A stretch of DNA of 27,252 nucleotides, taken from assembly GCA_937883885.1 (NCBI GenBank), contig CAKZXL010000783.1:1-27252 (forward strand), in the 5' to 3' direction. The translations under genes and the position numbers were made by a program. The notes under the pieces were generated by a model, which had not been told where the DNA came from, did no database searches, and saw only the letters and a list, made by a program, of their open reading frames with translations. This document shows positions 1-7,874 of this stretch, one piece after another; within the stretch, counting starts at the first letter, position 1; each line of letters opens with the position of its first letter. This DNA is from an uncultured Aquincola sp. GTDB lineage: Bacteria > Pseudomonadota > Gammaproteobacteria > Burkholderiales > Burkholderiaceae.

Positions 1-360
1 CCCATCGTGGTGCGGCAGAACTGGCTCGATGCCTACGACTACACGACCGACAAAGGCGCGGTCGTGCTCAACGAGTACGCCCGCACGAATGACCCGTTCG
101 CGCGCATCGGCAAGGAGTCGGTGACGGTGCAGATCACCAGCGTGACCCGCGCCAGCGACACGTCTTTCAACGTGCGCTGGACGGAAACGCGCTTCGTCAA
201 TGGCGCGCTGGATCGCACCGAACGCTGGAACGCGGTGATTTCCACGGTGCTGCAAACCCCGCGCACCGAGCAGCGTCTGCGCAAGAACCCCCTGGGCATC
301 TACGTCAACGGGCTGTCGTGGAGCCGCGAACTGGAAGCTAACGAAGGAGCAAAACCATGA
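1..360 (+). CDS. trbF: Conjugal transfer protein TrbF, C-terminal part (5' end outside window)
   Basis: This is the C-terminal ~119 residues of a VirB8-like inner-membrane protein of the conjugative type IV secretion system; the frame is open to the window edge. The residues WLDAYDYTTDKGAVVLNEYA, the RWTETRFVNG strand and the KNPLGIYVNGLSWSREL end are characteristic of TrbF. In the family this periplasmic domain helps assemble the mating-pair channel with TrbG (VirB9) and TrbI (VirB10), and those two follow directly. The stop overlaps the trbG start (ATGA), which suggests translational coupling. The N-terminal cytoplasmic and membrane part cannot be seen. The GTG at position 7 is internal and is not the real start. 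Confidence 0.93.
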   Translation, partial: PIVVRQNWLDAYDYTTDKGAVVLNEYARTNDPFARIGKESVTVQITSVTRASDTSFNVRWTETRFVNGALDRTERWNAVISTVLQTPRTEQRLRKNPLGIYVNGLSWSRELEANEGAKP

Positions 361-1358
361 ATGATCTTTTCCGTAAATCCGCCTTGCCGGTGATGCTTCT
401 GGCTTCGACCGTGCTGTTCTCTGGCTGCGCTACTCAGGGCAAGCCGCCACCGACCATTTCGCTCGATGAGCCGGTGCAGGCCCAGCCGCTGCCGGAGCCA
501 CCAAAACCGGTGGAGGTGGTCACGGTGCCGCAGCCGCTCGCGCTGCCGTCGCAGTTGAAACCACTGCCAGAGACCGAGGAGGCCAAGCCCGCGCCGGAAC
601 CCGCGGATGAGAAAGTGCGCGTCTCGCGCGCCAATGCCGAGGCCCGTGTCGCGCCCACGCGCGAAGGCTACGTCAACGCGATCCAGGTCTGGCCCTTTAC
701 CGATGGCGCGCTTTACCAGCTCTATGCGGCCGTGGGCCGCGTGACGGTGGTTTCGCTGCAGCCCGGCGAGGAACTGGTGACGGTCGCGGCCGGCGACACG
801 GTGCGCTGGATCGTCGGGGACACGTCGAGCGGCAGCGGTGAGGCTCTGCGCGTCAACGTGATGGTCAAGCCGATCCGCTCGGGCTTGAAGACCAATCTGG
901 TCATCACCACCAGCCGCCGGACGTATCTGCTGGAGCTGACTTCGACCGAAAAGACGTGGATGGCGTCGGTGTCCTGGGAGTACCCGAAGGACAAGATGCT
1001 GGCCTTGCAGCGCCAGGCGCAGGCGGCCAGCGCCGCCGCCCCGGTCGATAGCGGCCTGTCGCTGGAGAAGATCCGTTTCCGCTATGCCATCAGCGGCAGC
1101 AATCCGCCGTGGAAGCCGCTGCGTGCTTTCGATGACGGCGAGAAGGTCTACATCCAGTTCCCGCCCGGCATCGCCCAGGGCGAGCTGCCGCCGCTGTTCG
1201 TGATCGGCGCGCAAGGCGACGGGCAACTGGTGAACTACCGATTCCGTGCGCCGTACTACATCGTTGATCGCCTGTTCGGCGCGGCCGAACTGCGCCTGGG
1301 CGGGGACAAAGGCGACGTGGTGCGGATTGAGCGCACGGACGGCACACGGAGGAACTGA
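357..1358 (+). CDS. trbG: Conjugal transfer protein TrbG (VirB9-like lipoprotein)
   Basis: 333 residues. The N-terminus carries a lipoprotein signal with the lipid-acceptor Cys at residue 24 (LFSGC). A Pro-rich linker (about residues 33-85) follows, then the VirB9/CagX-type beta-rich domain (about 100-330). It includes WPFTDGALYQLYAAVGRVTVVSLQPGE and a C-terminal part ending in a run like YYIVDRLFGAAELRLG. In the family it forms the outer-membrane core ring of the conjugation channel with TrbI. It overlaps trbF by 4 bp and is followed by trbI after 2 bp, so the three are surely one transcript. The gene looks complete. Confidence 0.95.
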   Translation: MNDLFRKSALPVMLLASTVLFSGCATQGKPPPTISLDEPVQAQPLPEPPKPVEVVTVPQPLALPSQLKPLPETEEAKPAPEPADEKVRVSRANAEARVAPTREGYVNAIQVWPFTDGALYQLYAAVGRVTVVSLQPGEELVTVAAGDTVRWIVGDTSSGSGEALRVNVMVKPIRSGLKTNLVITTSRRTYLLELTSTEKTWMASVSWEYPKDKMLALQRQAQAASAAAPVDSGLSLEKIRFRYAISGSNPPWKPLRAFDDGEKVYIQFPPGIAQGELPPLFVIGAQGDGQLVNYRFRAPYYIVDRLFGAAELRLGGDKGDVVRIERTDGTRRN

Positions 1359-1360
1359 CC

Positions 1361-2629
1361 ATGAGCCAGGACGATTCCCCTGATCTTGCGGCGCAGGCGG
1401 GCAAGGTCGCGCCCGAGGCGGTGGCGCTGCGCGCCCAGCCGCGCCCGGTCACGCGCCTGAACCGGCGCACGCTGGCCATCCTCGTCGGCGTCCTGTCGGT
1501 CGCCGTGCTCGGGGCCACGATCTGGTCATTGCAGCCGCACCGGCGCGGCACGGGCGAGCAGACCGAGCTTTACAACGTCGATCGCGTCTCGAAGTCCGAG
1601 GGGCTGGATGGTCTGCCGGCCGACTACTCGAAGCTGCCGCCGAAGGTGCCCGAGCTGGGGCCGCCGCTGCCGGGTGATCTCGGCCCAGCCATCGTGAAGT
1701 CGCAGCAGCCGGTGACGCCGGCCTACGCACCGCCGGGACATGATCCGGCGGATGCGTGGCGCAAGGAGGCCGATGCGGCGGCGAACTCGTCGGTGTTTTT
1801 CCGCTCGGGCAACCAAGGCAAGGCCACCGCGCCGGTCACGGCGCAAGCCGCTGCGGCTGCGCCCGGCAGCGCCTTGGCGGGCTTCGACCCGCTGGCCGCT
1901 GGCCCGGCCTCGACGGCGGCCCAGCCATCCGACCCGACAGCCGTGCAGAACCGGCAAGACCAGAAAGAGGCTTTCCTGAAAGGCGGTTCTACGGAAACCC
2001 GCAATTCCGGCAATCTCCAGATGCCGGCCTCGCCGTATCAGGTCATGGCGGGAACGGTGATCGCGGGCGCGCTGGTGACGGGCATCAAGTCCGATCTGCC
2101 GGGCGACGTGATAGCCACGGTGACGGAGCCGGTCTATGACACGGCCACTGGCAAGTTCCTGCTGATCCCACAGGGATCGCGCATCCTGGGCAAGTACAAC
2201 AGCCAGGTGAGCTACGGGCAGAGCCGCGTACAGGTGGTGTGGAACCGCGTCATCCTGCCGGACACGTCCTCGCTGAAGCTAGACAACCTGGCGGGCACTG
2301 ACCCTGCCGGCTATTCCGGCCTGGAGGATGGCGTCGATTGGCATTGGGATCGCGTCTTCGCGGGTGCGGCGCTGACGACCCTGCTGGGCGTGGGTGCCGA
2401 GTTGGCCGCACCGGAAAACCGGCAGGATGGCAACCGCATCGTGATCGCTGGGCGCGATAGCGCGCAGGACAGCATCAACCAGGTCGGCCAAGAGATGACC
2501 CGGCGCAACATGAACATCCAGCCGACGCTGACCGAGCGGCCGGGCCTGCCGGTGCGGATCATCGTCAACCGCGATTTTGTGCTGCGGCCGTACCAGCCTA
2601 TGTTCTTCAACCGTGGAATTGCGAAATGA
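1361..2629 (+). CDS. trbI: Conjugal transfer protein TrbI (VirB10-like)
   Basis: 422 residues. There is a cytoplasmic N-terminus of about 33 residues, one membrane segment (about 35-57), and a long Ala/Pro-rich periplasmic linker. The conserved VirB10/TrbI domain covers about residues 215-420 and contains SPYQVMAGTVIAGALVTGI, LLIPQGSRILGKYNSQVSYGQ and PGLPVRIIVNRDFVLRPY. VirB10 proteins span both membranes and couple ATPase energy to channel opening. The start ATG has a good ribosome site (GGAGGAACTGACC) just upstream. The stop overlaps the next gene (ATGA). The gene is intact. Confidence 0.96.
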   Translation: MSQDDSPDLAAQAGKVAPEAVALRAQPRPVTRLNRRTLAILVGVLSVAVLGATIWSLQPHRRGTGEQTELYNVDRVSKSEGLDGLPADYSKLPPKVPELGPPLPGDLGPAIVKSQQPVTPAYAPPGHDPADAWRKEADAAANSSVFFRSGNQGKATAPVTAQAAAAAPGSALAGFDPLAAGPASTAAQPSDPTAVQNRQDQKEAFLKGGSTETRNSGNLQMPASPYQVMAGTVIAGALVTGIKSDLPGDVIATVTEPVYDTATGKFLLIPQGSRILGKYNSQVSYGQSRVQVVWNRVILPDTSSLKLDNLAGTDPAGYSGLEDGVDWHWDRVFAGAALTTLLGVGAELAAPENRQDGNRIVIAGRDSAQDSINQVGQEMTRRNMNIQPTLTERPGLPVRIIVNRDFVLRPYQPMFFNRGIAK

Positions 2630-2901
2630 ACACCACCAGGAAGTTGCGGCTTGGGCCGCTGCCCAAGGTCGAGAGCGTCAAGCTGGCCTTTGCGTGCCCG
2701 GTCAGCCTGAAAGCCGACCTCGACCGTTACGCCGCGCTGCACGCGCAGGTGTACGGCGAAGCGGTCGATGCCACGACGCTGATCCCGCACATGCTAGAGG
2801 CCTTCATGCAAGGAGACCGTGGGTTTCAGAGAAACAGCGCTAGTAAACACGCATTGCAAAACGCTGGTGGAGTAACCATCTCCGGTTGCCGTACGCCGTG
2901 A
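2626..2901 (+). CDS. DUF2274 family protein with atypical C-terminus
   Basis: 91 residues. The first ~67 residues (MNTTRKLRLGPLPK, VKLAFACPVSLKADLDRYAALH, TLIPHMLEAFMQGDRGF) match the small DUF2274 protein normally found directly after trbI in Tn4371-like conjugative elements. The role is unknown; the short, charged sequence with a LKADLDRYAALH helix resembles a small ribbon-helix-helix-like or accessory protein, but that is a guess. From about residue 68 the sequence (RNSASKHALQNAGGVTISGCRTP) does not look like the usual family ending, so the gene may be truncated and read into foreign DNA near 2826. It starts inside the trbI stop. Confidence 0.75.
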   Translation: MNTTRKLRLGPLPKVESVKLAFACPVSLKADLDRYAALHAQVYGEAVDATTLIPHMLEAFMQGDRGFQRNSASKHALQNAGGVTISGCRTP

Positions 2902-3017
2902 GCTTTTTGGCTATGCGTGACCTAGGTTGCGGGAGTTGGCATCGCGGCTTCGAATTTCGAGGGCTGCAAGCGGTGGGGTGTGCTACAGGTGCGCCATTCA
3001 CCCACCCGCCAAGTGCT

Positions 3018-3497
3018 TCAGTGCTTGTGGCCGCCCTGGGCATCGTGGCCAGCCGGCTGGGCGCTGGCGTTGAGCGCACGCACGGGAGCCTTCACTTCGA
3101 CCGATTCGCGCTTGCCGTCCGGGCCCTCGATGACGAGGGTCAGAGGCACCGTGTCGCCTTCCTTCACCTGCTGCTTCAGGTCCATCAGCATCACGTGGTA
3201 GCCGCCGGGCTTGAGTTCCACGGTCTTGCCTGCGGGCAGCTCGACGGCCGGCACCTGGCGCATCTTCATCACGTTGTCCTGCATGGCCATCTCGTGGACC
3301 TCGACGGCGGGCGTAAGCGGCGAGCTGGCCGAGACCAGCTTGCTATTCTTGGTTGCCTTCAACTGCATGAAGGCGCCGGTGGCTTTCTGTTGCGGTACGG
3401 TGGCGCGCACCCAGGCATCTTTGACGGTGACTTGCGCCTGGGCGGTGGCCGCGAGCAGCGAGGCGGCGACGATGGCTGTGCGGATGACGAGTTTCAT
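3018..3497 (-). CDS. Periplasmic copper chaperone PCu(A)C
   Basis: 159 residues. The signal peptide (about 1-21) has a likely cut after ATAQA. The mature domain has the exact family copper site H-x10-M-x21-H-x-M, here H68, M79, H101 and M103. The C-terminus adds a His-bearing tail (HDAQGGHKH). PCu(A)C proteins carry Cu(I) in the periplasm and, with SCO1, help build the Cu(A) centre of cytochrome oxidase; some act in copper supply or tolerance. A SCO1 remnant lies 26 bp upstream on the same strand with an AAGGAGAAC ribosome site between, so the two were one operon. The chaperone is intact, but its original promoter has probably been lost or replaced by the transposon insertion upstream. Confidence 0.93.
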   Translation of the reverse strand: MKLVIRTAIVAASLLAATAQAQVTVKDAWVRATVPQQKATGAFMQLKATKNSKLVSASSPLTPAVEVHEMAMQDNVMKMRQVPAVELPAGKTVELKPGGYHVMLMDLKQQVKEGDTVPLTLVIEGPDGKRESVEVKAPVRALNASAQPAGHDAQGGHKH

Positions 3498-3523
3498 GGT
3501 GTTCTCCTTGAGGGGATAGAGGG

Positions 3524-4042
3524 TCAGGCAGGGTTCAAGAGCTTGCGGATGTCGTCCGCATAGTCTTGGGCGGGTTGCTCATGGCGCAGGGCCAAGCGCA
3601 GCTTTCCTAGCGGGTCGTAGACGTAGCTGAGCGATGTGTGGTCCATGGTGTAGGACGATCCCGTCGGCATTTTCTTGTAGTAGACCTTGAAGTCCTTGGC
3701 GATCTGTGCGGTGCGTTCCAGGTCGCCGTACAGACCGATAAAGCTGGGGTCGAATGCAGCCGTGTAGGCTTTGAGCACCTCGGGCGTGTCGCGCTCGGGA
3801 TCGACCGTGACGAACAGTGTCTGGAAGCGCTCGCCGTCGGGGCCGAGAAGCCGCTTGACCTCGGCCGCCCGCGCCAGGGCCGTCGGGCAGACATCTGGGC
3901 ACTGAGTGAAGCCGAAGAAGACCAGGATGGCCTTGCCTCGGAAGTCCGCCAGCGTGCGCTCATTGCCATCCGGGTCGGAGAGCCGGATGTCCGTGGCATA
4001 GGTTGCACCGGTCAGATCGACACCTTTGTACGTGGGGACGTC
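3524..4042 (-). pseudogene. SCO1/SenC copper-delivery protein, N-terminus lost at transposon end
   Basis: The frame is open from 4042 to the stop at 3524 and encodes about 172 residues: the whole thioredoxin-like domain but no start codon, signal peptide or membrane anchor. Visible are FFGFTQCPDVCPTAL (the CxxxC copper/redox site), LFVTVDPERDTPEVLKAY, the conserved His in SYTMDHTS and the closing DIRKLL helix. Reading further upstream hits a TGA inside the left inverted repeat of the Tn21-like transposon (4034-4071), so the native 5' end, about 25-40 codons, is gone. It does not reappear at the other transposon end. An internal GTG or ATG could still give a cytosolic fragment, but a working SCO1 is unlikely. 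Family role: Cu(I) delivery to cytochrome oxidase Cu(A). Confidence 0.9.
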
Positions 4043-4071
4043 TCAGAAAACGGAAAATAAAGCACGTTAAG
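4034..4071 (+). repeat. Left 38-bp terminal inverted repeat of the Tn21-like transposon
   Basis: Begins GGGGACGTCTCAGAAAACGG and ends TAAAGCACGTTAAG. It matches the right repeat (13481-13518, reverse complement) at 36 of 38 positions. It supplies the in-frame stop that terminates upward reading of the SCO1 remnant. Confidence 0.97.
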
Positions 4072-4136
4072 CCCATTGCAGACGCTAGATATTGACGAGT
4101 ACGTCGGGTTTTCTCTTGTTTGAGTTGCCTCTTGTG

Positions 4137-4164
4137 GTAAGATAGTAATCAATTACTATCTTAC
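4137..4164. promoter_or_regulatory. Perfect 28-bp palindrome, probable TetR operator and cargo promoter
   Basis: Two exact 12-nt arms (GTAAGATAGTAA and its complement TTACTATCTTAC) are separated by TCAA. The site ends just before the ribosome site (AAGGAG, 4165-4170) of the TetR gene. A possible -10 box, TACTAT (4154-4159), lies inside the right arm, with a weak TTGTGG -35 (4132-4137). Position and symmetry fit a self-regulating TetR-family repressor controlling the whole downstream efflux operon. The promoter boxes are weak and are a guess; the palindrome itself is certain. Confidence 0.8.
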
Positions 4165-4175
4165 AAGGAGTGCTC

Positions 4176-4784
4176 GTGGACACCCATCCAAAGCATCTGC
4201 CGGCCGATGAACGTCGTGCCGTAACTGTCGAGTCCGTCGTGGCGCTTGCCGGTTCACAAAACCCAAGCGAGATAACCACTGCAGCTATCGCTAAACACAT
4301 GAACTTGACCCAGGGTGCGCTGTTTCGGCACTTCCCGAACAAGGAAGCCATTTGGCAGGCGGTCATGGAGTGGGTAGCAGAGCGCCTATTAGCCAGAATC
4401 GATCGATCCGCACAAGGAATCGAGTCGCCCTTGGCAGCCATGGAGGCGATGTTCATGAGTCATATCGAATTCGTAGCTGAGCACCCAGGCGTGCCAAGAA
4501 TGATGTTTGGTGAGCTTCAGCGTGCCGAATCGACACCGGCCAAGCGCATGGTGCAAACCTTGATTCAGCGCTACGGCGAACGTTTGCATCGTCTCATCGA
4601 GAAAGGCAAGGCCAGCGGCGAGTTGTCTCCCTCGCTTGACAACGAGGCGGCGGCAACGCTGTTCATTGGCACGATCCAGGGCTTGGTCATGCAATCGCTG
4701 TTGGCGGGTGATGTGGGACGTATGCACCGCGATGCGCCGCGCGTCTTTGCAATTTATCGGCGTGGCATAAGGAGTGCGCAATGA
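4176..4784 (+). CDS. TetR-family repressor of the efflux operon
   Basis: About 202 residues. A helix-turn-helix lies at residues 18-60, including ITTAAIAKHMNLTQGALFRHFPNKEAIWQAV, followed by an all-helical ligand-binding domain ending near SLLAGDVGRMHRDAPRVF. I chose the GTG at 4176, 5 nt after AAGGAG; the GTG at 4170 overlaps that ribosome site and is unlikely. A perfect palindrome lies immediately upstream. The stop overlaps the start of the HlyD gene (ATGA), so regulator and pump are co-transcribed. Family role: a dimer binds its operator until an effector, often a pump substrate, releases it. The effector is unknown. Confidence 0.92.
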   Translation: MDTHPKHLPADERRAVTVESVVALAGSQNPSEITTAAIAKHMNLTQGALFRHFPNKEAIWQAVMEWVAERLLARIDRSAQGIESPLAAMEAMFMSHIEFVAEHPGVPRMMFGELQRAESTPAKRMVQTLIQRYGERLHRLIEKGKASGELSPSLDNEAAATLFIGTIQGLVMQSLLAGDVGRMHRDAPRVFAIYRRGIRSAQ

Positions 4785-5932
4785 AAAAGTTACCCTTGCA
4801 AGGCCGCACCCTGGCGCTGCTTGCCGTCATCATTCCTTTGCTGGTGCTTTTTATTTATGTCGGTCTGCGATCAGGGCCGCTCGCCCCGGTCGCGGTGACG
4901 GTGGCAAGCGTGGAATCACGGGCTATCACACCGGCGCTGTTCGGCATCGGCACGGTGGAGGCGCGCTACACCTACAAGATCGGGCCGACGTTTGCCGGGC
5001 GCGTCAAACGCCTGGAGGTGCATGTAGGCGACCAGGTCAAGGCCGGACAGGTGCTCGGCGAGATGGAGCCGGTCGACCTCGATGATCGGGTGCGCTCACA
5101 GGAGTCGGCATTCAAGCGTGCGGAAGCGGCTTTGCGCGAGGCAGAAGCCCGGCAAGCCTACGCGCAAACCCAGGCGCGCCGCTACGAGCAATTGTTTGCG
5201 GTGCGCTCGACCAGCGAGGAAATCGTCACCACCAAGCGGCAGGAACTGCAGATCGCCGATGCCGCCTTATCTGCCGCTCGGGAAGATATTGTCCGGGCAC
5301 GCTCCGACCGCGAAGGACTCGTCGCGCAGCGGAGCAATCTGCGCCTGATCGCGCCGGTCGACGGTGTAGTCGCCGTGCGCGATGCCGATCCCGGCACGAC
5401 CATCGTCGCGGGCCAGGCCGTGGTGGAAGTGATCGACCCCAAGAGTTTGTGGATCAATGCGCGCTTCGACCAGATCAGCGCATCGGGGCTGGCTGGGGGG
5501 TTGCCGACTCTTATCGTCCTGCGTTCGCGTGGTGGCCAGACCTTGAAAGGTCGCGTGCTGCGGGTGGAACCCAAGGCCGACGCGGTAACCGAGGAAACGC
5601 TTGCCAAGGTGACATTCGATAACAAACCAGAACCTTTGCCACCGGTGGGTGAACTGGCCGAAGTCACGGTTGACTTGCCGGCGCTCCCGGCCGCTCCACT
5701 GATCCCCAACGCTGCCGTCCAGCGTGAGGGCGACAAAGTTGGTGTCTGGCAAATCGTGGATGGTGATCTGCATTTCTCCCCGGTCAAGCTCGGCACTTCC
5801 GACCTCAATGGTTACGTGCAGGTGCGCGAAGGGCTCAAGAATGGGGACCAGGTTGTGACCTATAGCGAAAAGGCACTGACGGCGCGCAGCCGCATCCATG
5901 TGGTCGACCATATCCCACGAGTGTCACGATGA
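4781..5932 (+). CDS. HlyD/AcrA-family periplasmic adaptor of an ABC efflux pump
   Basis: 383 residues. There is one N-terminal membrane segment (about 9-29) and a split lipoyl domain: RLEVHVGDQVKAGQVLGEM in the first half, RLIAPVDGVVAVRDADPGTTIVAGQAV in the second. An Ala/Arg/Glu-rich coiled-coil hairpin lies between them (about 100-190). The beta-barrel and membrane-proximal domains follow (SLWINARFDQ, VTVDLP, PNAAVQREGDKVGVWQI). It would bridge the inner-membrane permease and the outer-membrane factor encoded downstream. It overlaps the permease gene by 4 bp. The single membrane anchor and its ABC-type neighbours fit the MacA/DevB group rather than an RND pump. Confidence 0.94.
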   Translation: MKKLPLQGRTLALLAVIIPLLVLFIYVGLRSGPLAPVAVTVASVESRAITPALFGIGTVEARYTYKIGPTFAGRVKRLEVHVGDQVKAGQVLGEMEPVDLDDRVRSQESAFKRAEAALREAEARQAYAQTQARRYEQLFAVRSTSEEIVTTKRQELQIADAALSAAREDIVRARSDREGLVAQRSNLRLIAPVDGVVAVRDADPGTTIVAGQAVVEVIDPKSLWINARFDQISASGLAGGLPTLIVLRSRGGQTLKGRVLRVEPKADAVTEETLAKVTFDNKPEPLPPVGELAEVTVDLPALPAAPLIPNAAVQREGDKVGVWQIVDGDLHFSPVKLGTSDLNGYVQVREGLKNGDQVVTYSEKALTARSRIHVVDHIPRVSR

Positions 5933-7134
5933 TCAGCCTGGCCGGCCGCGACATTCTCCATGCCTGGGGAAAATTCGTCTTCACCGGCATCGGTCTGGGT
6001 CTGCTGATCGGCGTCACCCTGGTCATGGCTGGGGTGTACCGAGGCATGGTGGACGACGGCAAGGCGTTGCTCGACAACAGTGGCGCTGACCTTTGGGTGG
6101 TGCAAAAGGATACTCTGGGTCCTTATGCGGAGTCGTCCAGCCTCAACGATGACGTGTATCGCGCCATTCTCGCCATGCCGGGAGTCTCACAGGCAGCGAA
6201 CGTGACCTACCTGACCATGCAGGTACGCAAGGGCGAGAGTGATGTACGCACCATGGTGGTCGGCATCGCGCCCGGTGCGTTGGGGGCTACACCCGGATGG
6301 CCTCCTTATCTCGTCGCTGGACGCCAGATCACGCGCGGTCACTACGAGGCGGTGGCCGACATCGCCACCGGCTTCAAACTGGGAGATCGTCTTGCCATTC
6401 GCCGAAATCATTACACCGTCGTGGGGCTGACACGGCGCATGGTGTCGTCCAGCGGCGACCCGATGGTATTCATTCCGCTCAAGGATGCCCAAGAGGCTCA
6501 GTTCCTCAAGGACAACGACGCCATTTGGCAAAGCCGGCGTCGCACCGAAGCCAACCCGGCCTTCAATCGACCCGGTGTTACTGGTTTGCTGGATGCCGTG
6601 ATTGCTTCACAGAGCACCAACGCGTTCGTCAATGCAGTGCTGGTCACTCTGAAACCTGGTCATGCGCCGGACGAGGTTGCCGAATCCATCCGGCGCTGGA
6701 AACGTTTGACGGTCTACACACGGGCACAGATGGAAGACATCCTCGTCGGCAAGTTGATCGCCACGTCGGCCAAGCAGATCGGCATGTTCTTGGTGATTCT
6801 GGCCATCGTTAGCGCGGCCATCGTTGCCTTCATCATCTATTCGCTGACGATGGACAAAATCCGCGAGATCGCGGTATTGAAGCTCATCGGCACACGCAAC
6901 CGAACCATCGCCGCGATGATCATGCAGCAGGCGCTCGCCCTGGGCGTGATTGGTTTCGTGGTCGGCAAGATCACAGCCACTTTCTCAGCGCCCCTGTTTC
7001 CCAAGTACGTACTGCTGATGCCGTTCGACTCCATCGCCGGTTTTTTCGCCGTGCTCGTGATCTGCGTTCTAGCCAGCATCGTCGCCATTCGCATGGCACT
7101 CAAGGTCGACCCGGCCGAAGCCATTGGAGGTTGA
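5929..7134 (+). CDS. MacB/DevC-like (FtsX-type) ABC transporter permease
   Basis: 401 residues. It has one membrane segment near the N-terminus (about 17-37), a large periplasmic domain (about 40-270), then three C-terminal segments (about 283-303, 330-350 and 372-392). This four-helix layout is typical of FtsX/MacB permeases. Between the last segments is the coupling-type motif DKIREIAVLKLIGTRNRTIAAMI, and the protein ends KVDPAEAIGG, both characteristic of the family. The ATPase is a separate gene, as in DevBCA or LolCDE, not fused as in MacB. MacB-like pumps use this shape to drive periplasmic substrates through the adaptor and outer-membrane duct. The substrate is unknown. Confidence 0.93.
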   Translation: MISLAGRDILHAWGKFVFTGIGLGLLIGVTLVMAGVYRGMVDDGKALLDNSGADLWVVQKDTLGPYAESSSLNDDVYRAILAMPGVSQAANVTYLTMQVRKGESDVRTMVVGIAPGALGATPGWPPYLVAGRQITRGHYEAVADIATGFKLGDRLAIRRNHYTVVGLTRRMVSSSGDPMVFIPLKDAQEAQFLKDNDAIWQSRRRTEANPAFNRPGVTGLLDAVIASQSTNAFVNAVLVTLKPGHAPDEVAESIRRWKRLTVYTRAQMEDILVGKLIATSAKQIGMFLVILAIVSAAIVAFIIYSLTMDKIREIAVLKLIGTRNRTIAAMIMQQALALGVIGFVVGKITATFSAPLFPKYVLLMPFDSIAGFFAVLVICVLASIVAIRMALKVDPAEAIGG

Positions 7135-7135
7135 G

Positions 7136-7846
7136 ATGAGTGGCAAAGGCATTCGCATCGAAGGTTTGAGAAAACGTTATGGCGAGGGCGATACCGCGGT
7201 CAATGCCTTGAAAGGCGTGGACATGCAGGTGGCACCCGGCGAGGTGGTGGGCCTGATTGGCCCTTCCGGGTCCGGCAAGAGCACGCTGCTCAAATGTCTG
7301 GGCGCGGTGATTGATCCGACCGCCGGTCGCATGACGCTGGGCGATGAAGTGATCTACGACGATGGCTGGAAAGTCCGCGACTTGCGCGCCTTGCGGCGCG
7401 ACAAGATCGGTTTCGTTTTCCAGGCACCATACCTGATTCCGTTTCTCGATGTCACCGACAACGTGGCGCTACTGCCGATGCTCGCAGGCGTCGCGAATGG
7501 GGAGTCGCGCGCGAAGGCACTGGAACTGCTCACCGCGCTCGATGTGCAACACCGGGCTCGCGCCATGCCCTCGCAACTCTCCGGTGGCGAGCAGCAACGG
7601 GTCGCCATTGCGCGAGGTTTGGTCAATCGCCCTCCGGTGATCCTGGCTGATGAGCCCACAGCTCCACTAGACAGTGAGCGCGCCATGGCTGTAATCCGCA
7701 TCCTCAATGACATGGCTCGGAAGTTCGAGACCGCCATCATCGTCGTCACCCATGACGAAAAGATCATCCCCACTTTCAAGCGCATCTACCACATCCGCGA
7801 CGGTGTGACCCATGAGGAAGCTGGCGAAGGGCGGGAGTTCGAATGA
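7136..7846 (+). CDS. ABC transporter ATPase (MacB/DevA/LolD-like)
   Basis: 236 residues. Walker A is GPSGSGKST (residues 42-50), the Q-loop is near FVFQAPYLIPFL, the signature LSGGEQQR is at 148-155, Walker B is VILADEPT (168-175) and the H-loop is VVTHDEK. A small variation is APLDS where the D-loop is more often ASLD or GNLD. I chose the ATG at 7136, after GGAGG at 7126-7130; it overlaps nothing and follows the permease stop by 1 bp. It would power the adjacent permease. All catalytic motifs are intact. Confidence 0.95.
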   Translation: MSGKGIRIEGLRKRYGEGDTAVNALKGVDMQVAPGEVVGLIGPSGSGKSTLLKCLGAVIDPTAGRMTLGDEVIYDDGWKVRDLRALRRDKIGFVFQAPYLIPFLDVTDNVALLPMLAGVANGESRAKALELLTALDVQHRARAMPSQLSGGEQQRVAIARGLVNRPPVILADEPTAPLDSERAMAVIRILNDMARKFETAIIVVTHDEKIIPTFKRIYHIRDGVTHEEAGEGREFE

Positions 7847-7874
7847 GAGAACGATTGAATTACAGGAGAATTTC

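Noticed and set aside
300..1226. 308-codon - strand frame opposite trbG
   Set aside because: Shadow of trbG, which has a clear lipoprotein signal and family motifs.
2886..3563. Long + strand open frame of 225 codons over the copper chaperone
   Set aside because: It is antisense to the well-supported PCu(A)C gene and has no family resemblance; a high-GC shadow.
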